A stretch of 64,000 nt of DNA from Gemmatimonas sp. (GTDB lineage: Bacteria; Gemmatimonadota; Gemmatimonadetes; Gemmatimonadales; Gemmatimonadaceae). A program made the translations under genes and the position numbers. The notes beneath the pieces were generated by a model. It had not been told where the DNA came from. It made no database searches and saw nothing but the letters and a program-made list of their open reading frames with translations. Shown here piece after piece: positions 59,331-64,000 of this stretch; position 1 is the first letter of the stretch, and every line of letters starts with the position of its first letter. The stretch lies in the NCBI RefSeq assembly GCF_031426495.1, contig NZ_JANPLK010000040.1:136283-200282 (forward strand). Reading direction: 5' to 3'.

Positions 59331-60320
59331 ATGAGTGACGAGGTCGCGCCCGCCGAACCGGCGGTGCCGGACACGGCCCTCCCCGATCAGGCACTCCCCG
59401 CCGAGATCGACGAATTCCTCGTCCATCTCACGAAAGAGCGCGACCTCTCGCCCAATACCACGTCCGCGTACCGTCGCGATCTGCGCGAATTCTCCACTTG
59501 GTTGGCCAGCACGCGCGGCATCAACGGGTGGAAGTGGAACGAGCTCGGACGCACGGAGATCCGCGGCTTCATGGCGCACTGCACGCGCCGCGGACTCGCC
59601 AAGCGTTCGGTCGCGCGACAGCTCTCGGCCGTGCGCAGCTTCTATCGCTGGTTGCACCGCGATGAACGCGTCGACGTGAATCCGGCGCGAGCCGTCAAGT
59701 CACCGCGATTGCCGCGCACACTCCCGGCGTATCTCGACAAACGGCAGGCCGACACACTACTCGAACACGCCGCGACGCGCGCCCAGAGCCTCGAGTTCAC
59801 CGACGTGCGCAATCTCGCGATGCTCGAGCTGTTCTACTCGAGCGGCCTCCGACTCTCCGAACTGCGCGGCATCGACCTCGGCGATCTCGATCTCGTCGCC
59901 CAGCAGGTGAAGGTGCGTGGCAAGGGCCGCAAAGAGCGCATCGTTCCCCTTGGTGATCACGCCCAGCGCGCACTGCGCAACTATCTCGTGAGGCGCGACG
60001 CCCTGCTCGCGAAGCTCAAAGACAGCGCCAAGAAGCCTGCGCGCGGTGCGGTGTTTCTGAGCGAACGCGGCGGGCGCATGAGCCCACGTGCTATTCAGCA
60101 CGCCGTCGCGCAGCTACTCTCCGCCGTCGACGAAGGGGCAGGGCTCAGCACGCACTCACTGCGTCATAGTTTCGCCACGCACCTGGTTGATGGCGGTGCG
60201 GACCTGCGCGCCGTACAGGAACTGCTCGGTCACGCCAGCATCAGCACCACGCAGATCTACACGCACACCAGCGTCGAGCGCCTCAAAAAGGTCTATAGGC
60301 AGGCGCACCCGCGCGCCTGA
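59331..60320 (+). CDS. xerC: Tyrosine recombinase XerC/XerD
   Basis: 329 residues from ATG 59331; the in-frame ATG at 59283 lies inside trmFO. Resolves chromosome dimers at dif. The N-terminal SAM-like DNA-binding domain spans about 24-115. Catalytic residues are all present: R174 (SGLRLSELRG), K198 (VRGKGRKER), H275 and R278 (THSLRHSFATHL), H301 (LLGHASISTT) and nucleophile Y310. An Asp/Ala/Pro-rich N-terminal extension of about 22 residues is extra. I call it XerC from the trmFO/hslVU context. No dif-like site was identified. Confidence 0.93.
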   Translation: MSDEVAPAEPAVPDTALPDQALPAEIDEFLVHLTKERDLSPNTTSAYRRDLREFSTWLASTRGINGWKWNELGRTEIRGFMAHCTRRGLAKRSVARQLSAVRSFYRWLHRDERVDVNPARAVKSPRLPRTLPAYLDKRQADTLLEHAATRAQSLEFTDVRNLAMLELFYSSGLRLSELRGIDLGDLDLVAQQVKVRGKGRKERIVPLGDHAQRALRNYLVRRDALLAKLKDSAKKPARGAVFLSERGGRMSPRAIQHAVAQLLSAVDEGAGLSTHSLRHSFATHLVDGGADLRAVQELLGHASISTTQIYTHTSVERLKKVYRQAHPRA

Positions 60321-60401
60321 GTTTTCTGTGTGTGACGGCGGTGTGCTTTCGGCTTTGGTCGTGGTGCGTGCGGTGGCCGGTTTGGGCGCGCACGCCGCGT
60401 C

Positions 60402-60507
60402 GACCCGTGAGGAACTCCCCGTCGGCTTTTCTGCGGGGTGCATCGTGGGCGTGCCGCGAGAGTGCAGCGCGGCCCTCGCAGAGAGCCGCCGTGGAGCCCC
60501 ACGGGCC
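60402..60507. repeat. Large imperfect palindrome 3 (after xerC)
   Basis: Left arm 60402-60438 and right arm 60473-60507 match as inverted copies over about 34 positions with several mismatches, around a 34-base centre. Arm sequence resembles palindrome 1 (cccgtg, ctcc, ggcgg/ggcgaa, ctgcg in the same order). The gene-free stretch is 60321-60885; 60508-60736 shows no gene and only a small cccctcagagggg hairpin. Confidence 0.65.
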
Positions 60508-60736
60508 GAGCGGCTACACTCGCAGTGGTGGTCGGGAATCACGCCCGCGTCGTTTGCAGTCAGACCCGCCCCTCAGAGGGGCTCCGGCGCGCGGTTACGG
60601 GGGTGAGTAAGCGCGGGGAACCACGAGCAGACGAAAAGCCCGACGGCAATCACGGTGACGACGCGCGCGCGACACGACGCCTCCGTATGCACGCCACCCT
60701 CGAGCCCCGAGCAGTGTGCTCCCCCAGCCCCAGGTA

Positions 60737-60850
60737 GGTCGGCGGTGCACCTCCCTGCAGCCGCCTCTGCGGGCGGCCGCTCCTCACCCGCGCGGCGCAC
60801 CGGCGCGTCCCGCCCGCAGCAAGCGGCGAAAGGGAGGTGCATCGCCGACC
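60737..60850. repeat. Large palindrome 4 (before the PLP dehydratase stop)
   Basis: Outer arms 60737-60756 and 60831-60850 are complementary at 19 of 20 positions. The stem continues inward (60757-60777 against 60810-60830) with a few mismatches, giving a hairpin of roughly 40 bp with a ~33-base loop. It shares the 15-mer gcagcaagcggcgaa with palindrome 2. It lies between converging xerC and the dehydratase gene and could act as a two-way terminator. Confidence 0.8.
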
Positions 60851-60885
60851 ATCACCCATCCGCAAGCACACCATCAACTCAAAAC

Positions 60886-61863
60886 TCAAACCGGTGTGCC
60901 ACCAGACAAAACAGTGACCGCGCGAGCGGCATCGAGGTTCCCGCCGCAGAGAACAATGCCGACCGTGCGTCCCGCCAGTCGCGGCGCCAGCAGGTGCAAG
61001 CCGGCCAGCCCCGTCGCGCCCGACCCTTCGGCCAGATTGTGCGTGAATCGCCACAAGTCGCGAACGGCCTGCGCGATGGCCGCTTCGCTCACCACCACGA
61101 ACTCCTCGAGTCCGTGGCGCAGCGCGGGGAACGTGAGCTCGTACGTCGAACCCGTCGCGATCCCTTCGGCGAACGTCTGCACCGGCGCCCCCGAACGTGG
61201 CACGCCGTCGTGCCATGCATCATGCTGCGCCGACGCGCCGATGCTCTGCACCGCGTAGACTTCGAGATCGGGCTTGAGTACATCGCGCACGACGGCCGCT
61301 CCAACCGCTTGCGAGCCGCCGCCCAGCGCAATGATGATCGCGTCGAGATCCGGCGTCTGCTCCAGAAATTCCGCGGTCATCGTGGCGGCACCGGAAATCA
61401 CCTCGTGGTGATTCGTCGAGTGTACCAACGTCTTGCGATCGCGCTCGGCCAACTCGCGACACGCTGCCACCGTGTCGTCGTAGCGATCGCCCACCTCGAT
61501 CAGCGTGGCCCCCAGACCGCGAATGGCCGCGCTCTTCTCCGAGTTGTTGCCACGAGGCACGCAGATGGTGACCGACACCCCTCGTTGCGCGCCCGACCAC
61601 GCGAGTCCAAGCCCGTGGTTGCCGGTCGTGGCGGCGATCACGCCACGGGCCGCGTCCTCGTCTGATAGCGCCATGATCGACGAGGTCCCGTTTCGCACCT
61701 TGAAGCTGCCCGTCGGCAGGTGATTCTCGTGCTTCACGAGCACGCGGATGCCGTGTCCGACGAGCTCGTCCAATGGCGGGTAGTGCCGGACCGGGGACGG
61801 GTCCAGATACCGGCGCAACCGAACGCGGGCGGCCAGTACGTCGTCGTAGGTGATGGGGTACAT
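60886..61863 (-). CDS. Threonine/serine dehydratase-family PLP enzyme (fold type II)
   Basis: 325 residues. The PLP lysine is in PTGSFKVRNGTSS; the phosphate-binding loop is GGGSQAVGAA, where classic threonine dehydratases have GGGGL. Other landmarks are TTGNHGLGLAWSGA and the closing VLCGGNLD. The size matches TdcB/serine racemase-type catabolic enzymes without an ACT domain. Candidate reactions are deamination or racemisation of threonine/serine; hydroxyectoine-utilisation EutB belongs to the same group and cannot be excluded. Its ATG is only nine bases from the hslV ATG on the other strand. Confidence 0.85.
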   Translation of the reverse strand: MYPITYDDVLAARVRLRRYLDPSPVRHYPPLDELVGHGIRVLVKHENHLPTGSFKVRNGTSSIMALSDEDAARGVIAATTGNHGLGLAWSGAQRGVSVTICVPRGNNSEKSAAIRGLGATLIEVGDRYDDTVAACRELAERDRKTLVHSTNHHEVISGAATMTAEFLEQTPDLDAIIIALGGGSQAVGAAVVRDVLKPDLEVYAVQSIGASAQHDAWHDGVPRSGAPVQTFAEGIATGSTYELTFPALRHGLEEFVVVSEAAIAQAVRDLWRFTHNLAEGSGATGLAGLHLLAPRLAGRTVGIVLCGGNLDAARAVTVLSGGTPV

Positions 61864-61872
61864 TCCTCAAAT

Positions 61873-62418
61873 ATGCCTCTCCCAATCATTCGAGCTACCA
61901 CCATCCTGGCGGTGCGTCGCAACGGACGCGTCGCCATCGGCGGCGACGGGCAGGTGTCCGTTGGCGATACCATCGCCAAGTCGCAGGCCGTCAAGGTTCG
62001 TCCCCTCAAGGGCGGCCGTGTGATCGCCGGTTTCGCCGGTTCCGTAGCCGACGCGATTACGCTCTTCGAGAAGTTCGAGGAGAAGCTCGATCGCTTCCCG
62101 GGCAATCTCCCCAAGGCTGCGGTCGAACTGGCCAAGGAATGGCGCAGCGATCGCGTATTGCGTCGTCTCGAAGCCATGCTGATCGTGACTGACGTCGATC
62201 ACGGCTTCATGTTGAGCGGCAACGGGGAACTCATCGAGCCCGACGACGGCATTCTCGCCATTGGTTCCGGCGGTGCCTACGCGCAGGCGGCCGCCCGCGC
62301 GCTCGTGCGCGAAACGGCGCTCTCGCCAGCCGAAATCGTGCAGAAAGCCCTTACGATCGCCGGGGAGATCTGCATTTACACGAACACCAATATCACGGTG
62401 CTCGAACCGACCGCCTAA
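61873..62418 (+). CDS. hslV: ATP-dependent protease proteolytic subunit HslV
   Basis: 181 residues from ATG 61873. A threonine protease: the propeptide MPLPIIRA is removed so that T9 in TTILAVRR becomes the N-terminal nucleophile. Family segments: GGDGQVSVGDTI, LKGGRVIAGFAGSVADAITLFEKFEEKL, and GILAIGSGGAYAQAAARAL. It forms a double hexamer capped by HslU. The start lies nine bases from the divergent PLP gene, so the hslV promoter must lie inside that gene. Confidence 0.97.
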   Translation: MPLPIIRATTILAVRRNGRVAIGGDGQVSVGDTIAKSQAVKVRPLKGGRVIAGFAGSVADAITLFEKFEEKLDRFPGNLPKAAVELAKEWRSDRVLRRLEAMLIVTDVDHGFMLSGNGELIEPDDGILAIGSGGAYAQAAARALVRETALSPAEIVQKALTIAGEICIYTNTNITVLEPTA

Positions 62419-62494
62419 CCGGTCGCTACCGCCGGCGGACAACTCGGCGTCGCAGAGACATCCCCGAAAGCGACGACGCTCGTTAGCGTTCGGC

Positions 62495-63889
62495 ATGCCC
62501 TCACCTCGCACCCAACAGGCAATTGCTCGGCTCGCCGACCTCACGCCGCGGCAGATCGTGGCGGAGCTGGATCGCTATATCGTCGGCCAGGCCGATGCCA
62601 AGAAATCGGTGGCGATCGCGCTGCGCAATCGGTGGCGCCGTCAGAGGGCGCCGGAAGCGATCCGCGAGGAGATCTCGCCCAATAACATCATCCTCATCGG
62701 CCCAACTGGCGTGGGGAAAACCGAGATCGCGCGGCGTCTGGCGAAGCTGTCGGGGGCACCGTTCACGAAGGTGGAGGCCTCGAAGTTCACCGAGGTCGGC
62801 TACGTAGGGCGTGATGTCGAATCCATGGTGCGCGATCTCATCGAGAGCGCCATCGACATGGTGCGCACCGAGCGTGAGTCGGAAATCGAGGACCTCGCCA
62901 ACGAGAAGGTTGACGATCGGCTGCTCGACCTGCTGCTGCCGGTACCTCCCGTCGCCACCGGTGACGCGCCGGAGGTGAAGGCTGAGCATGACGCGGCGCT
63001 GGAGCGCCACAAGCGCACGCGCGACAAGCTGCGCCTGCTGTTGTTGGATGGTCAACTCGACGGCCGTGAAGTCGAACTCGAGGTCACGCAGTCAGGCCCC
63101 GGGATGCCCGGCATGGCCACCCCCGGTGGCAACGAGGGGATGGAGAGCATGGCCGAGTGGTTTCGTGACATGATGCCCAAGAAGAAGAAGCGCCGCACGG
63201 TTAAGGTGAGCGAGGCGCGTCGCATTCTGCTCGATGAAGAACTCGAGAAGCTGATCGATCTCGACGACATCACCGACGATGCGCTCGAACGCACCGAGGC
63301 GATGGGGATCATCTTCCTCGACGAGATCGACAAGATCGCCGGCGAGCGAGGGCAGGGAGGTGGTCCCGATGTGTCGCGAGAAGGTGTGCAGCGCGATCTG
63401 CTGCCGATCGTGGAAGGGTCGAACGTGCAGACGAAGTACGGGATGGTGAAAACCGATCACATCCTGTTCATCGCTGCCGGCGCGTTTCACGTGTCGAAGC
63501 CCAGCGACCTCATTCCGGAGCTTCAGGGCCGCTTCCCCATTCGCGTGGAGCTCAAGCCGCTCACCGAGCAGGACTTTGTGCGCATCATGACGGAGCCTGA
63601 GAACGCGCTTACCAAGCAATACGCGGCGCTGGTTGAAGCCGACGGCGCGTCGCTGGAATTCAAGGATGATGGCATCGCCGAACTGGCGCGGGTGGCCACG
63701 CGGGTAAACGAGCGGATGGAAAACATCGGCGCGCGCCGATTGCACACCGTGATGACGACCCTGTTGGAAGACGTGCTGTTCGACTTGCCCGACCGCGGGA
63801 AGGATGCCGTGATCGTGGATGCGGCAATGGTGCGGGAGCGACTGAAGTCGATCAGCGAAGACGAGGATTTGCGGAAGTACATCCTGTAA
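62495..63889 (+). CDS. hslU: ATP-dependent protease ATPase subunit HslU
   Basis: 464 residues from ATG 62495; the open frame upstream overlaps hslV and is rejected. AAA+ unfoldase that feeds HslV. Walker A GPTGVGKT, pore motif GYVGRDVESM, an I-domain of about 110-240 with an inserted Gly/Met/Pro-rich stretch (GPGMPGMATPGGNEGM), Walker B GIIFLDEIDKI, and the sensor II segment ENIGARRLHTVM. It ends LRKYIL, the C-terminal tail that inserts into HslV pockets. It lies 76 bases after hslV. Confidence 0.97.
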   Translation: MPSPRTQQAIARLADLTPRQIVAELDRYIVGQADAKKSVAIALRNRWRRQRAPEAIREEISPNNIILIGPTGVGKTEIARRLAKLSGAPFTKVEASKFTEVGYVGRDVESMVRDLIESAIDMVRTERESEIEDLANEKVDDRLLDLLLPVPPVATGDAPEVKAEHDAALERHKRTRDKLRLLLLDGQLDGREVELEVTQSGPGMPGMATPGGNEGMESMAEWFRDMMPKKKKRRTVKVSEARRILLDEELEKLIDLDDITDDALERTEAMGIIFLDEIDKIAGERGQGGGPDVSREGVQRDLLPIVEGSNVQTKYGMVKTDHILFIAAGAFHVSKPSDLIPELQGRFPIRVELKPLTEQDFVRIMTEPENALTKQYAALVEADGASLEFKDDGIAELARVATRVNERMENIGARRLHTVMTTLLEDVLFDLPDRGKDAVIVDAAMVRERLKSISEDEDLRKYIL

Positions 63890-63921
63890 AGCGCGGCTCA
63901 AGGCGCTTCAAACGGCTTCAA

Positions 63922-63962
63922 GGGGTCAGAGTCGTTGTACGCCCGTGAACGACTCGGTCCCC
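63922..63962. repeat. Inverted repeat at the window end (GGGGTCAGAGTCGTT type)
   Basis: Arms 63922-63936 and 63948-63962 pair at 13 of 15 positions around an 11-base loop, 32 bases after the hslU stop. No T-run follows, so it is a poor terminator. The GGGGTCAGAGTC core resembles sequences often seen beside REP-associated IS200-like transposases, but no such gene is visible before the window ends. Confidence 0.5.
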
Positions 63963-64000
63963 AGGTAGCCAGAACCCGTGAACCGACCCAAAAGCGTGGG

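Overview
The window is GC-rich chromosomal DNA from a Gram-negative bacterium. A secretin, TolC, an outer-membrane barrel, lipoproteins and a PEP-CTERM protein all imply an outer membrane. The gene set (type IVa pilus cluster with PilS/PilR, folate-dependent TrmFO, HslUV, many HDOD and c-di-GMP-type proteins, DUF4198, an exported methyltransferase) looks most like Gemmatimonadota, Gemmatimonas or a relative. That placement is inference from content, not a database match. No rRNA, tRNA, CRISPR array, prophage or intact insertion sequence was recognised.

Layout. 1-3.2 kb: the end of a sensor kinase followed by two overlapping response regulators, one with an HDOD output and one with a degenerate HD-GYP output. 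3.2-9.5 kb: sppA, an acyl-CoA dehydrogenase, a diguanylate cyclase and a PEP-CTERM exported protein. 9.6-18.9 kb: a P1B-type metal ATPase, a PAS-GAF kinase, DNA polymerase IV, YbaK, a DUF4198 protein, a D-serine dehydratase-like PLP enzyme divergent from RidA, and an OmpR-type regulator. 19.0-23.0 kb: a compact leftward block (HslR, an acidic protein, EAL-HDOD, CHAD-CYTH, a CPxCG zinc protein). 23.0-28.7 kb: a three-gene ABC/HlyD/TolC export cassette whose ABC subunit has lost most ATPase signatures. 28.8-35.0 kb: an outer-membrane barrel, a cell-envelope glycan gene pair (NodB fusion plus NodS-like methyltransferase), ArfB, a putatively exported methyltransferase and a CNNM/CorC protein.

35.1-52.3 kb is the type IV pilus locus: pilS, pilR, a divergent pilin, three nearly identical pilins each with its own sigma-54 promoter, another NtrB-like kinase, three minor-pilin genes (PilV/W/X type), pilMNOPQ and a large surface lipoprotein. 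PilS/PilR adjoin the pilins they presumably control, and pilMNOPQ supplies the alignment complex and secretin. The assembly motors and platform (PilB, PilT, PilC, PilD) are not in the window.

52.5-64.0 kb is housekeeping: aroC-aroK (shikimate pathway), smg/DUF494-topA, trmFO-xerC, a PLP dehydratase and hslV-hslU. The two long gene-free stretches here (after topA and after xerC) carry four large imperfect palindromes with related arms, probably an uncharacterised repeat family.

Points most worth attention: the ABC exporter with a lost Walker A lysine, signature, Q-loop and catalytic glutamate; the tandem pilin triplet with sigma-54 promoters and a conversion-like identical tract; the palindrome family around trmFO-xerC; the dehydratase-RidA divergent pair; and the histone H1-like N-terminal tail of topoisomerase I.
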